A DNA stretch of 64,000 nucleotides from M3007 sp044226205. GTDB lineage: Bacteria; Bacteroidota; Bacteroidia; Chitinophagales; Saprospiraceae. The notes beneath the pieces are model-generated. The model worked only from the letters and a program-made list of their open reading frames with translations. It was not told where the DNA came from and made no database searches. Position numbers and translations under genes: made by a program. The DNA is taken from positions 1-64,000 of the forward strand of contig JBGAHL010000014.1 of NCBI GenBank assembly GCA_044226205.1. Reading direction: 5' to 3'. Shown piece after piece: positions 16,170-24,963 of the stretch. Position 1 is the first letter of the stretch, and every line of letters starts with the position of its first letter.

Positions 16170-18311
16170 TCAGTGCTCACCATGCAGTTCCGCCTGGTGT
16201 TTGGCGTACTCGCTGGCGAGTTTGTTCTGGATATCGCCCGGCACGGCCGAGTATTCCGAGAACGTGAGACTGAACTTGGCTTTGCCCTGCGTGAGCGAGC
16301 GCAGCGTGGAAGAGTATTTGTGCAGTTCTTTCAAAGGAATCCGGGCGCGGATAACCTGGTAGTGCCCCTGCGAATCCATGCCAAGAATGATGGCGCGGCG
16401 GGTTTGCAGGTCGCCCATGACGTTGCCCATGAACTCGGCGTCGCACATGACCTCGAGTTCGTAGATGGGTTCGAGCAATTGCGGGGCCGATTTGTGGAAG
16501 CCTTCCCTGAAGGCCATCATCGAAGCGATCTGGAAGGCCATGTCGTTGGAATCGACCGGGTGCATTTTACCGTCGTAGATCGACACACGAATGTCGCGGC
16601 AGTAGGAGCCGGTGAGCGGTCCTTCTTCCAGTTTCGACATAATGCCTTTTTTGATGGCGTTGGTGAAGCGGGCGTCGATGGTACCGCCTACGATGCACCA
16701 CAGGAAGGCGAACTTGCCGCCCCATTTGAGGTCTTCCACCTCGGTATGGCGGACGGTGAGGCCTGCCGGGTCGGGCATGCCTTCGTAGTAGGGCTCGATG
16801 CGCATGTGCACTTCGGCAAACTGGCCGGCGCCGCCCGATTGTTTTTTGTGGCGGTAGTCCTGATTGGCTTCTTTCGTGATCGTTTCGCGGTACGGGATGC
16901 GCGGCTCGATAAATTCGAGGTGCACGCCGTAGTTCTGTTCGGCCTTGTAGCGCACAATGTCGAGGTGCATTTCGCCCTGGCCCTGGATGATCGTCTGCTT
17001 CAGTTCGAGGCTTTGTTCCACGAGCAGGGTCGGGTCTTCTTCCTGAATGCCGTGCAGCGCGTGGGCCATTTTTTCCACATCGGCCTTGCTCGGTGGCACC
17101 ACGGCCATGCGGATACGCGAGGACGGGAAATGGATCGGTTCGATGCGCACCTCGGAACCTTTCGGATTGAGGGTCTGATTGGTGTGCGAGTTTTTCAGCT
17201 TCACCGTGCAGCCAATGTCGCCGGCGCGGAGTTCGTCCACGGAATCGCGGGTTTTGCCTTCCGATTCATAGAGTTGGGTAAAACGTTCGACCGTGCCGTT
17301 GGTGGCGTTGGTGAGTTCGTCGCCGGTTTTGACAACGCCGGAATACACTTTGAAATAGGAGACGTTGCCCACTTTGGGCTCGTTCACCGTTTTAAAAATA
17401 AAGACACAGGGCCGTGCGCCGGGGTCGCAGGGTTTGGTACCGCCGCTGGCGAGGGCTGCGGCCGGGCGGTCGGCCGGGCTGGGGCAGATGTCGTGGATAA
17501 AGCCCATGATACGTCCCGAGCCCATGTCTTTTAGGCCGGAGGCGCAGAACACGGGGAAAAACTGGTGGTGGGCCAGGCCGATGGTGAGGCCTTTGGCGAG
17601 TTCTTCCTCGTCGAGGGTGCCGTTTTCGAAGTATTTTTCCATGAGCCCCTCGTCGTTTTCAGCGGCGGCTTCCACGAGTGCGTTGTGCATCTCGTCGGCG
17701 CGGGCCTGGTGTTCGGCGGGGATGGGTTTTTTCTCCGGTTTTCCGCCTTCGGCCGGAAATACATACATCACCATACGCAGGGCATCGACGATCGCGTTGA
17801 AGCCCGGGCCCTGATTGACCGGAAACTGGATCGGCAATACGCGACTGCCAAAGCGGTTTTTGGCCTGTTCGAGCGTCATTTCGAAGTCGGCTTTTTCATG
17901 GTCGAGGTGATTGATCACGAAGATGGTCGGGGTATCGAACTTGTCCACGTATTCCCAGATCAGTTCGGTGCCTACCTCCACTCCGCTCCGCGCATTGAGC
18001 ATCATGACGGCCGTGTCGGCCACTTTGAGTGCGGTCACGACTTCACCGACAAAATCATCGAGCCCCGGCGTATCGAGGATATTGATTTTGGTGTCTTTCC
18101 AGGAGCAATGGAGGAGAGCGGTGAAGAGGGAGTGGCCGCGTTGTTGTTCGAGTGAAGCGTAATCGCTGGCGGTGTTACCGTCGGCGATCGTTCCGCGGCG
18201 GGAGATAGCTTTGGCTTCGTAAAGCATCGTTTCGGCAAACGTCGTTTTACCGCTGCCGGAGTGTCCGATGAGAACGACGTTGCGGATCTTGCTGGTGTCG
18301 TAGGCTGCCAT
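16170..18311 (-). CDS. Elongation factor G paralogue
   Basis: 713 residues from the ATG at 18311; the 40 extra in-frame upstream residues are proline-rich and look untranslated. G-domain motifs: P-loop GHSGSGKT (16-23), DTPG (80-83), and a G4 box NHLD (134-137) in place of the usual NKxD. EF-G domains II-V follow through to the C-terminus, including GGTIDARFTNAIKKGIMSKLEEG minus its first residues. The altered G4 box and divergence place it with the second, EF-G-like proteins found beside the canonical fusA in many bacteria, whose role may be ribosome recycling or stress translation. Terminator follows. Confidence 0.85.
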   Translation of the reverse strand: MAAYDTSKIRNVVLIGHSGSGKTTFAETMLYEAKAISRRGTIADGNTASDYASLEQQRGHSLFTALLHCSWKDTKINILDTPGLDDFVGEVVTALKVADTAVMMLNARSGVEVGTELIWEYVDKFDTPTIFVINHLDHEKADFEMTLEQAKNRFGSRVLPIQFPVNQGPGFNAIVDALRMVMYVFPAEGGKPEKKPIPAEHQARADEMHNALVEAAAENDEGLMEKYFENGTLDEEELAKGLTIGLAHHQFFPVFCASGLKDMGSGRIMGFIHDICPSPADRPAAALASGGTKPCDPGARPCVFIFKTVNEPKVGNVSYFKVYSGVVKTGDELTNATNGTVERFTQLYESEGKTRDSVDELRAGDIGCTVKLKNSHTNQTLNPKGSEVRIEPIHFPSSRIRMAVVPPSKADVEKMAHALHGIQEEDPTLLVEQSLELKQTIIQGQGEMHLDIVRYKAEQNYGVHLEFIEPRIPYRETITKEANQDYRHKKQSGGAGQFAEVHMRIEPYYEGMPDPAGLTVRHTEVEDLKWGGKFAFLWCIVGGTIDARFTNAIKKGIMSKLEEGPLTGSYCRDIRVSIYDGKMHPVDSNDMAFQIASMMAFREGFHKSAPQLLEPIYELEVMCDAEFMGNVMGDLQTRRAIILGMDSQGHYQVIRARIPLKELHKYSSTLRSLTQGKAKFSLTFSEYSAVPGDIQNKLASEYAKHQAELHGEH

Positions 18312-19056
18312 GAGCAAAGAACTGATTTTGGTGAATGGATGGCCAGGAGGCGACAAGGGCCGCAGCGGCAGGATCAGTGGCGGTGAGCAGGGGCAGCAAG
18401 GACGGGGAAAGCCGTTCGGACTGCCGGGCACAAAACAACCGCCACCACAACTGCAACTGCTACCGTCTGCCGGGTCCCGGCATTAATGTAAACGGGCAGA
18501 GTGCATGACCAATCGTTGTTGTTGTTTTGGTTAAAAAATCTGCTTCGAGCGGTTAATGTAGGCAGCCTGTTGATACCGAAAAAAGAATTTCCGTTTTTTT
18601 TAATACCCGCCCCGATATTTTTTAAAAGTCAAAATAAGCCGCCTCGAATACCCGTTCCGGGCCGCTGGCGCGAGGCTTTGCCTCGTGACTGCGTTGGGCG
18701 AGGCTTTGCCTCGCGATGCGACCCCATTTCCCGCTCGCGCGAGGCTTTGCCTCGCGATGCCGCGCCATTTTCTCCCGATATTGAGGAGCGTTTTGCCGCG
18801 ATGCGGCGCCATTTCCAACCGATATTGATGGAGGGCCACATACGTTTTGCCGCGATGCCGCGCCATTTCCAACCGATATTGATGGAGCTACATACGTTTT
18901 GCCGCGATGCGGCATTCGAGGGGGGCACAATTTCGGCTCTGGTTAATTCCTGATGAGCCGTAAGTTACCCAACGGACCGCATCGCGGCATACTGTCGCCC
19001 CAATGGATCGGGTTTTAGGTGACAGCGGTTTTTTCTCAAAAAACAACTCCCGACAC
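18312..19056. other. Non-coding gap with a degenerate repeat field
   Basis: 745 bases between the EF-G-like start and the mnmA stop. I see no credible gene: the open frames here are repeats of one another on both strands. The left third (18312-18650) shows nothing recognisable; the middle holds the repeat field at 18668-18915. GACCGCATCGCGGCA-type sequence near 18978-18991 is an inverted copy of the repeat core. Confidence 0.6.
18668..18915. repeat. Degenerate tandem repeats built on GCGATGC and CGAGGCTTTGCCTCG
   Basis: The palindrome CGAGGCTTTGCCTCG occurs at 18671, 18699 and 18740. The core GCGATGC, usually followed by G/C-GCGCCATTT, occurs at 18713, 18753, 18798, 18852 and 18904, with spacings of 40, 45, 54 and 52 bases. 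The last two full units (with CCAACCGATATTGATGGAG) are nearly identical. Spacing and sequence are too irregular for CRISPR; it looks like a REP/BIME-type field. Confidence 0.7.
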
Positions 19057-20154
19057 CTAAAATCCGCCCTGAATGATCCCGCCGCCCACCACATCGTCGC
19101 CTTCGTAGAACACGGCGCTTTGACCGGGCGCAATGCCTTTGACATTGGCATGGAACACCACTTCCACGTCGTTGCCGACGGAGTGAAGAGTGCTGTACGT
19201 GCCGTTGTCGCGGTAACGAATTTTGCTGACGGCTTCCAGACCTTCTTCGGGCAAAGCAGCATATTTCATGAGGTTGACCTTGCCGACCATCATGTGGTTG
19301 CGAATCAGGTCTTCCTCGCGGCCCAGCACGACGGTGTTGGTGTCGGGCCGGATTTCGGTGACGAACATAGGTTCGCCGAGGGCAATGCCCAGGCCTTTGC
19401 GCTGCCCAACCGTGTAGAAGGGGTAGCCCTCGTGTTTGCCCAGAATTTTGCCGCTGACATCGACGAAATGGCCGCCGGCCACTTTTTCATCGAGGCCCTC
19501 CACACGGCGGCGCAGGAAGCCGCGGTAGTCGTTGTCGGGCACGAAACAGATTTCGTAGCTCTCCGCTTTTTTGCTGAGGTCGTCCCAGCCGCGTTCGGCG
19601 GCCATCTGGCGCACTTCGGGCTTGGTGAAAGGGCCCAGGGGCATACGCGTGCGGTGCAGGCACTCCTGACTGAGGCCCCAGAGTACGTACGACTGATCTT
19701 TGCCGTGATCCTTGGCGCGGGTGATGTATTTGCGGCCGTCGAGTTCGTTGATGATGCCGTAGTGGCCGGTGGCGATAAACTCGCAATCGAGCATGTCGGC
19801 GCGGCGCAGCAGGCTGTTCCATTTGATGTGCGTGTTGCACAGGACGCAGGGATTGGGCGTGCGGCCGGCCATGTATTCGTCGACGAAATTGTCGATCACG
19901 TAGTCGCCGAATTCGTCGCGGATATCGACGATAAAATGGTGAAAACCCAGTTTGACGGCCACCTGACGGGCGTCGTTGATCGAGTCGAGGGAGCAGCAGC
20001 CGGTTTCTTTTTTGGCGCCGCCGGAAGTGGCATAATCCCAGGTTTTCATGGTAATGCCGACGACTTCCCAGCCTTCTTCGTGGAGGAGGACAGCGGTCAT
20101 GGTGCTGTCGATGCCGCCGGACATGGCGACGAGTGCTTTGCCGTGTTTGGACAT
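19057..20154 (-). CDS. mnmA: tRNA-specific 2-thiouridylase MnmA
   Basis: 365 residues from the ATG at 20154. The PP-loop SGGIDST (12-18) activates tRNA with ATP. NPCVLCN and, downstream, SYEICFVPDNDYRGFL carry the two conserved cysteines that relay sulphur to U34 of Lys, Glu and Gln tRNAs. The C-terminal beta domain includes PFYTVGQRKGLGIALGEP and the ending SAVFYEGDDVVGGGII. Length matches the family. The enzyme is cytoplasmic. It is divergent from the SIR2-STAND gene; 295 bases separate the two starts and contain a TAACTTTG box for the other gene. Confidence 0.93.
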   Translation of the reverse strand: MSKHGKALVAMSGGIDSTMTAVLLHEEGWEVVGITMKTWDYATSGGAKKETGCCSLDSINDARQVAVKLGFHHFIVDIRDEFGDYVIDNFVDEYMAGRTPNPCVLCNTHIKWNSLLRRADMLDCEFIATGHYGIINELDGRKYITRAKDHGKDQSYVLWGLSQECLHRTRMPLGPFTKPEVRQMAAERGWDDLSKKAESYEICFVPDNDYRGFLRRRVEGLDEKVAGGHFVDVSGKILGKHEGYPFYTVGQRKGLGIALGEPMFVTEIRPDTNTVVLGREEDLIRNHMMVGKVNLMKYAALPEEGLEAVSKIRYRDNGTYSTLHSVGNDVEVVFHANVKGIAPGQSAVFYEGDDVVGGGIIQGGF

Positions 20155-20419
20155 GACTTTTACGCGGTACGGTTCAAAGCCGTAGGAAAAGTGAAAAAAT
20201 ACGCCATCGTAAACGTTGCCAGGCGACAAACAGTTCACGACGGCGCTGCAAAGATACGGCTTTGTTCAATCGAGTTCGAGGAAGCCGGGTATGGCGGGGT
20301 CGTCATCCAGATCGCCCGCATAAAATGTGAGGGTCAAGCTTCCATTGAATTGATTGCTTATGATGCTGGCTGGCTTTTTACTCAGGCTTTAAGCGTTACA
20401 CGACTTTCTTTCAAAAACT

Positions 20420-20427
20420 TAACTTTG
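20420..20427 (+). promoter_or_regulatory. Bacteroidota -7 promoter box
   Basis: TAACTTTG matches TAnnTTTG and lies 22 bases before the ATG of the SIR2-STAND-TPR gene. I see no TTTG at the expected -33 position, so the promoter may be weak or regulated. Confidence 0.5.
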
Positions 20428-20449
20428 TCGCACATCACTGTTCGTCTGC

Positions 20450-23400
20450 ATGACAAACATCCCACAGCCTATACTCGACGCGCTCCAAAACGATCGACTC
20501 ATCCTCTGGGTCGGGGCCGGTTTCTCCCAACGACGGCTGGGACTGCCCTCCTGGCGCGGCCTGGTAAACGAACTGGCCGAAGCTTGTTTACCCGCCGTTG
20601 AAGCAGACGAGCTCAATGCCCAACTTGAAAGAAAAGCCATCAACGAGGTCCAAGCCCTCGAATTGCTCCAGCCTTATGCTGAAAAATGCCTTCAAACACT
20701 CCAAAAGCGTTTTGATCTTAACATAGATAACTGGGACTCCCGACTCGAAGACTTCCACCTGCTTTGGCAAATTAGTCACAAAATCATCACGACCAACTAC
20801 GACACGGGGCTTGACCTTACCCGGCCCGGTTCTGTGCCACGCGTGGTTCACCACCAAAAATACCAGCGAAAACGGCTGGTAGAGGGTGAAAAATTCTACT
20901 TCAAACTGCACGGCTGCGCCACTGAACCGGAGCACTGCATCCTCTTCGAGCAGCAATATCAGGACTTTTACCGCGACACCTCAGTGGCGCAACTGGACGC
21001 ACTGTCGGACGAAGACACTCCTGCCAAATTTCTCCTCAAATATCTTCTCACAGGCCACACTGTGTTATTTGTGGGCTTCGGTATCGAAGAGCGGGTCGAT
21101 TTTGTACTGAAATACATCCAGAACCTGCTCGGCGGCGCGGAGCAGCCAAAATACACCCTGACCCACCGCGATAATCCCGCCACCTGGCCCCACACCGAGA
21201 AATGGGCCGTCAGAGATTGGGCCGAAATCCCGGATGTGCTGCGTTTGCTGGCGGAGAAAAAAGCCGCGTACAACCCACCGGTTGTACGCGGCGATGTTGC
21301 CGAACCTTTCTACCACGCTTATGTGGGCCGCGAGACAGAGGTGGATGCGTTGGAAAAATTCTTTCGTGGTACAGGCAACTTCTTTTTCCTCTCCGGGGCG
21401 GGAGGAATGGGCAAATCCCACCTGCTGGATACCGTGCTACAACGCCTCCCCGCCGAAGAGCAACCTGTCTATTTTCGCATCGAACGGCACTACACAGTGC
21501 TGACTATGACCCAAAAACTCGGCATTGCGCCCGTCCCGCCCGCGGCCAGGGATCAGCCTAACCAACACTTACTCAAAGCCCTGGCTCGCGTGAATCGCCC
21601 GCTCGTATTCGATGATTTTTACGAGATCAGCGACCCTGAACTTTTCTACACCCTTATCCATCTACCCAAACAACGCGGCATTAAGTCGCTCATTATTTCA
21701 CGCAGCCTGCCCCCTGATTGGGCCAGATTCGACAGCAACGTACCACACCGAGAACTTCGCGAGCTCGACCGCCCGGCCTTCGACAATTGTCTGCGCGGAT
21801 TAGCAGCCCAGATGCCTGCCTTCGAGGGTGCGCCACTCACCACTGAGCAACTCGACACCTGCTGGACACTCTGCGGTGGCTACCCTCTCGGCGGCCGTCT
21901 GCTGCTCAGCCTGCTCAACGAACCGGATTTTGACCCCGGGCACATTGAACGGCTTAACCTGGCTGCCGACCCTTTACGCAGTCACTTCGTGGGCGGCTTG
22001 CTGGATGTGATTTTGAAAAAAGGCAGCCCTGCCGAACGCGAGCTTGCCCGCGAAATCGCCGTATTCGCAGAGCCCGTACCGGAAGTCGCATTTGCAACAC
22101 TGCCCGCGTGGAAAGCCGACAAGGTGGCTTTTTTCGCCCTATGGCAGCGAAAAGGGCTGATTTTTAGACGAAAAGCCGACAATCTCTACGGGATGCACGC
22201 CCTTGTGCGCACCCTGTTGCTGCAACAACTTGGCGACTCGGCGGAGGCTCGCAGTTGCGCTGGTCGCTACTACGAGAACCTAACCCACTTGCCCGAAGTA
22301 GAACGTGTAGTGGCTTTGCAAAAAGCATTGGAGCACTATGACCTCAGTCCGGATGCAGCATCCTTTCGGGAACGCATGAACCAAATCTATGCGGCTATCA
22401 ATGTTGTACAACTCCGAGACGAACAAAACCCTTCGCTGGCCTTAGAACGCTTTGCATTTCGCTTACAACTTGCCCCTGCCGATGCTTCTGCTGCCAACGA
22501 ACTCGGTATGGCTTACCGCCGCCAACGAAAGTACGATACAGCAATTGAAGTGCTCCAAAAAGCCGCTGAGGCGGGTAACATTCAGTCTTTCAACGAGTTG
22601 GGGATCACGCTTCGGGAGGCGGGTCAAAGAGATCGGGCGATCGAAGTGCTCCAAAAAGCCGCTGAGGCGGGCCATATCCCTTCAATGAACGAGTTGGGGA
22701 TCACGCTTCGGGAGGCGGGTCAAAGAGATCGGGCGATCGAAGTGCTCCAAAAAGCCGCTGATTTGCAGCCCGACAATGTCATCCTGCTCAACGAGTTGGG
22801 GATCACGCTTCGGGAGGCGGGTCAAAGAGATCGGGCGATCGAAGTGCTCCAAAAAGCCGCTGAGGTGGGTAACATTCAGTCTTTCAACGAGTTGGGGATC
22901 ACGCTTCGGGAGGCGGGCCAACGCGATCGGGCGATCGAAGTGCTCCAAAAAGCCTTAAAAAAGACGCCGAACAACACATTCTTCAAACGAAATCTCCTCC
23001 AAATCTATCTTTTCTTCAAGCCAAATAAGGAGGAGGCTATTCCTTTCTTGACAGAGTCTTACACGTACTTAAAGGGCCATGCACTCAAGATATATACTCA
23101 GATTGGTGAGCAATTGAGTACTCTTTTGCTTTACGAAGCCCCTGATTGGGCCCACTATCGCCAATATATTGATCAAATCTTCTTTCTTCAATCCTGGCAT
23201 TTCGCCGTTGAATACCTCAACGGCCTGCTACAAAAACACCCGCGCGCTGAGTTCAAAGCCAAACTCGGCGAGGCCCTTTGTCAGCCCATCATCGGGCGCA
23301 GCCAGGAAGGCATTCCGTTGTTGCGCGAGGCGATGGATGAGCTTTACCAACAGCCAAAACTCCGTTGGCTGTGGCAGCAAACCGCCCTCGTGCTGCTGAA

Positions 23401-23530
23401 AGCTTTGAGTCGAAAAGGGCGCAAGGAATTTCGCCGCAACTATGAGCGACTTGAACCGGATTTACGGGGCTATGCACCCTTTGAACAGCAGCAGGCGACA
23501 TGGGTGACCTTATTTTCTGAAATGGAATAA
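20450..23530 (+). CDS. SIR2-STAND-TPR protein, predicted NLR-like anti-phage NADase
   Basis: 1026 residues in three parts. SIR2-like domain (about 1-270): GAGFS (22-26), TTNYD (114-118), KLHG with His154, FVGFG (208-211). STAND/NACHT-like NTPase (about 290-620): Walker A GAGGMGKS (316-323) and Walker B RPLVFDDFYEI, then winged-helix-like segments. C-terminal TPR sensor (about 670-870), where ELGITLREAGQRDRAIEVLQ is repeated four times, followed by helices to the end. SIR2-STAND proteins of the Avs5-like kind deplete NAD on recognising a phage protein; that role is inferred. It is a single gene in core surroundings with near-normal G+C. The repeat DNA is almost identical between units. Confidence 0.85.
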   Translation: MTNIPQPILDALQNDRLILWVGAGFSQRRLGLPSWRGLVNELAEACLPAVEADELNAQLERKAINEVQALELLQPYAEKCLQTLQKRFDLNIDNWDSRLEDFHLLWQISHKIITTNYDTGLDLTRPGSVPRVVHHQKYQRKRLVEGEKFYFKLHGCATEPEHCILFEQQYQDFYRDTSVAQLDALSDEDTPAKFLLKYLLTGHTVLFVGFGIEERVDFVLKYIQNLLGGAEQPKYTLTHRDNPATWPHTEKWAVRDWAEIPDVLRLLAEKKAAYNPPVVRGDVAEPFYHAYVGRETEVDALEKFFRGTGNFFFLSGAGGMGKSHLLDTVLQRLPAEEQPVYFRIERHYTVLTMTQKLGIAPVPPAARDQPNQHLLKALARVNRPLVFDDFYEISDPELFYTLIHLPKQRGIKSLIISRSLPPDWARFDSNVPHRELRELDRPAFDNCLRGLAAQMPAFEGAPLTTEQLDTCWTLCGGYPLGGRLLLSLLNEPDFDPGHIERLNLAADPLRSHFVGGLLDVILKKGSPAERELAREIAVFAEPVPEVAFATLPAWKADKVAFFALWQRKGLIFRRKADNLYGMHALVRTLLLQQLGDSAEARSCAGRYYENLTHLPEVERVVALQKALEHYDLSPDAASFRERMNQIYAAINVVQLRDEQNPSLALERFAFRLQLAPADASAANELGMAYRRQRKYDTAIEVLQKAAEAGNIQSFNELGITLREAGQRDRAIEVLQKAAEAGHIPSMNELGITLREAGQRDRAIEVLQKAADLQPDNVILLNELGITLREAGQRDRAIEVLQKAAEVGNIQSFNELGITLREAGQRDRAIEVLQKALKKTPNNTFFKRNLLQIYLFFKPNKEEAIPFLTESYTYLKGHALKIYTQIGEQLSTLLLYEAPDWAHYRQYIDQIFFLQSWHFAVEYLNGLLQKHPRAEFKAKLGEALCQPIIGRSQEGIPLLREAMDELYQQPKLRWLWQQTALVLLKALSRKGRKEFRRNYERLEPDLRGYAPFEQQQATWVTLFSEME
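22532..22955 (+). repeat. Near-identical in-frame TPR DNA repeats
   Basis: GAGTTGGGGATCACGCTTCG begins units at 22595, 22691, 22793 and 22889. The spacings of 96, 102 and 96 bases keep the frame (32, 34, 32 codons). The roughly 70-base cores are identical in the first three units and differ at about three bases in the fourth. Linkers also recur: AACATTCAGTCTTTCAACGA precedes units 1 and 4. An older, diverged unit lies just upstream. Confidence 0.9.
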
Positions 23531-23606
23531 GGAGAGGCAAACTAGCCAGTCGGCAAACTATTCGAAGAAAAACACTGCCTAATAAATACCGAGGTTCATT
23601 CCTAAA

Positions 23607-23660
23607 AAGGCGCAAAGCGCGCCTGGAACATTGGTCCCAAACGCGCCTTGCGCTTTCTTC
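23607..23660. terminator. Imperfect palindrome between convergent genes
   Basis: GGCGCAAAGCGCGCC-type sequence is followed after about 18 bases by GCGCCTTGCGCTTTC. It lies between the SIR2-STAND gene and the convergent thioredoxin-like gene and can fold on either strand. Its words resemble the repeat at 9274-9350. Confidence 0.45.
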
Positions 23661-23732
23661 TCATATATTACGTTGCAGGGTGCGGCAGTATTTACCCAAC
23701 CGCTTCTTCAAGGTCCGGAGAAAAACACAGAT

Positions 23733-24887
23733 TTATTTATCCCCCTTAATCTGCTTGATCAACTCCTCCGTCCCCGAATAGTCATCGCCCGATTTTTTCG
23801 CCATTTCGATGGCTTTTTTGGCTTCTTTCAAGGCCTGCTTTTTCTTGCCGGTCTTGTAGTACAGCGCCGCCAGCGTATCGGTGTTGTAGTAATTGGCTTC
23901 CATAGCCACCGATTTCTTCGCCCAGCCGAGGGCTTTTTCGAGCATTTTCGGATCGTCCACGTTTTGGTAGAACGACCAGGCCATTTCGTTGAGTTCGCTC
24001 CAGTTGTCGGGCGGGAACTTGTCGAAATAGTCCACGGCAGCCTGGGCGTACTTGTCCGTTTCGCCGGAATTCTGGTAATAGATCACGGGGAAATAGGCAG
24101 CCAGTTTATCGCCGTCCGTCCCGCCGACGATGCGGCGGATGTTGTCCTGAATTTCGCCCATCGGGGCTTCCATATTGCCCTGGAGGTATTCGCTGAGGGC
24201 CGTTTGGGACTTTTCCGCGCAGGCGTCTTCGCCGAACTGCGCCGCGAATTTTGCGCGATTTTCCTGGAAGTACTCGTAAGCCTTCGACTTGGGGTCGTTG
24301 GCATAGCGCAGGATGATTTCCATGTTGTCGGCCGTGCTCCAGTCCTTCTGGGTAGCCAGAAATTCTTCGGCGATTTTGCTGACGTTGGGGTCGCTGTTGG
24401 CGGCCTTGGCAGCCAGGTACGATTTCAGAAACTCGGGGTTGCGCTCACCGGCGGCGTAGCGCTTGTCGAGGCCGCGCTGGTTGTTGGCCGGGTCGTTGGC
24501 CGCCTTGCCAAGTTCGATGAAAGGCGCTGCTTCGTGGTAGCCGAGCGCACGGTGTACCACCATGCCTTCGGCATCGATGAACAGCAGCGTCGGGTAGGCC
24601 TGTATCCCGAACTTTTCAGCGAGTTCGGGTCCTTCGCCTTTTTCCATGTCAATCTTGGCATTGATGAAGTTGGCGTTGTAATACTGGGCCACGTCGGCAT
24701 TGGTGAACGTTTGTTTGGCCATCATTTTGCAGGGGCCGCACCAGGAGGCGTAGGCGTCGAGGAAAATGAGTTTGTTTTCAGATTTGGCCTTGGCAAGGAT
24801 TTCATTCCAGGAACCGTGTTCGAAATTGATGCCCTGAGCCATCAGCAGGGCGGGAGCGAGAAACAGAGAAAGGAGCAGGTAACGCAT
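23733..24887 (-). CDS. Secreted thioredoxin-like protein with TPR-like C-terminus
   Basis: 384 residues. Signal peptide LSLFLAPALLMAQ. The thioredoxin domain (about 20-135) has AYASWCGPCKMM (C50, C53) and cis-proline loop IQAYPTLLF. The remaining 250 residues are helical, ending in TPR-like pairs (ANYYNTDTLAALYYKTGKKK). It is a tandem paralogue of the next gene leftward-upstream (24964), sharing GxxFEHGxW and the whole layout. Such proteins act in the periplasm on thiols; partner unknown. Confidence 0.8.
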   Translation of the reverse strand: MRYLLLSLFLAPALLMAQGINFEHGSWNEILAKAKSENKLIFLDAYASWCGPCKMMAKQTFTNADVAQYYNANFINAKIDMEKGEGPELAEKFGIQAYPTLLFIDAEGMVVHRALGYHEAAPFIELGKAANDPANNQRGLDKRYAAGERNPEFLKSYLAAKAANSDPNVSKIAEEFLATQKDWSTADNMEIILRYANDPKSKAYEYFQENRAKFAAQFGEDACAEKSQTALSEYLQGNMEAPMGEIQDNIRRIVGGTDGDKLAAYFPVIYYQNSGETDKYAQAAVDYFDKFPPDNWSELNEMAWSFYQNVDDPKMLEKALGWAKKSVAMEANYYNTDTLAALYYKTGKKKQALKEAKKAIEMAKKSGDDYSGTEELIKQIKGDK

Positions 24888-24963
24888 CGCAAGATTTGGT
24901 GTTGGGAGGTGAAAAAATGGTTGAAATTGTTCATATAAACGCCGGAGGCGGAAAAAAATTCCA

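Noticed and set aside
18668..18915. Possible CRISPR array
   Set aside because: Unit lengths vary (40-54), repeats and spacers are not distinguishable, repeats are degenerate, and no cas genes are nearby.
18501..18953. Open frames on both strands in the repeat field
   Set aside because: The peptides are repetitive because the DNA repeats are; the frames on the two strands mirror each other and lack start signals.
19003..20601. 532-codon plus-strand frame
   Set aside because: Antisense to mnmA and running into the SIR2-STAND start; composition typical of a shadow frame.
22532..22955. Assembly duplication as the explanation of the TPR repeats
   Set aside because: Units differ in length (96 and 102) and in linkers while staying in frame, as a real TPR array would; the possibility remains open until long reads are checked.
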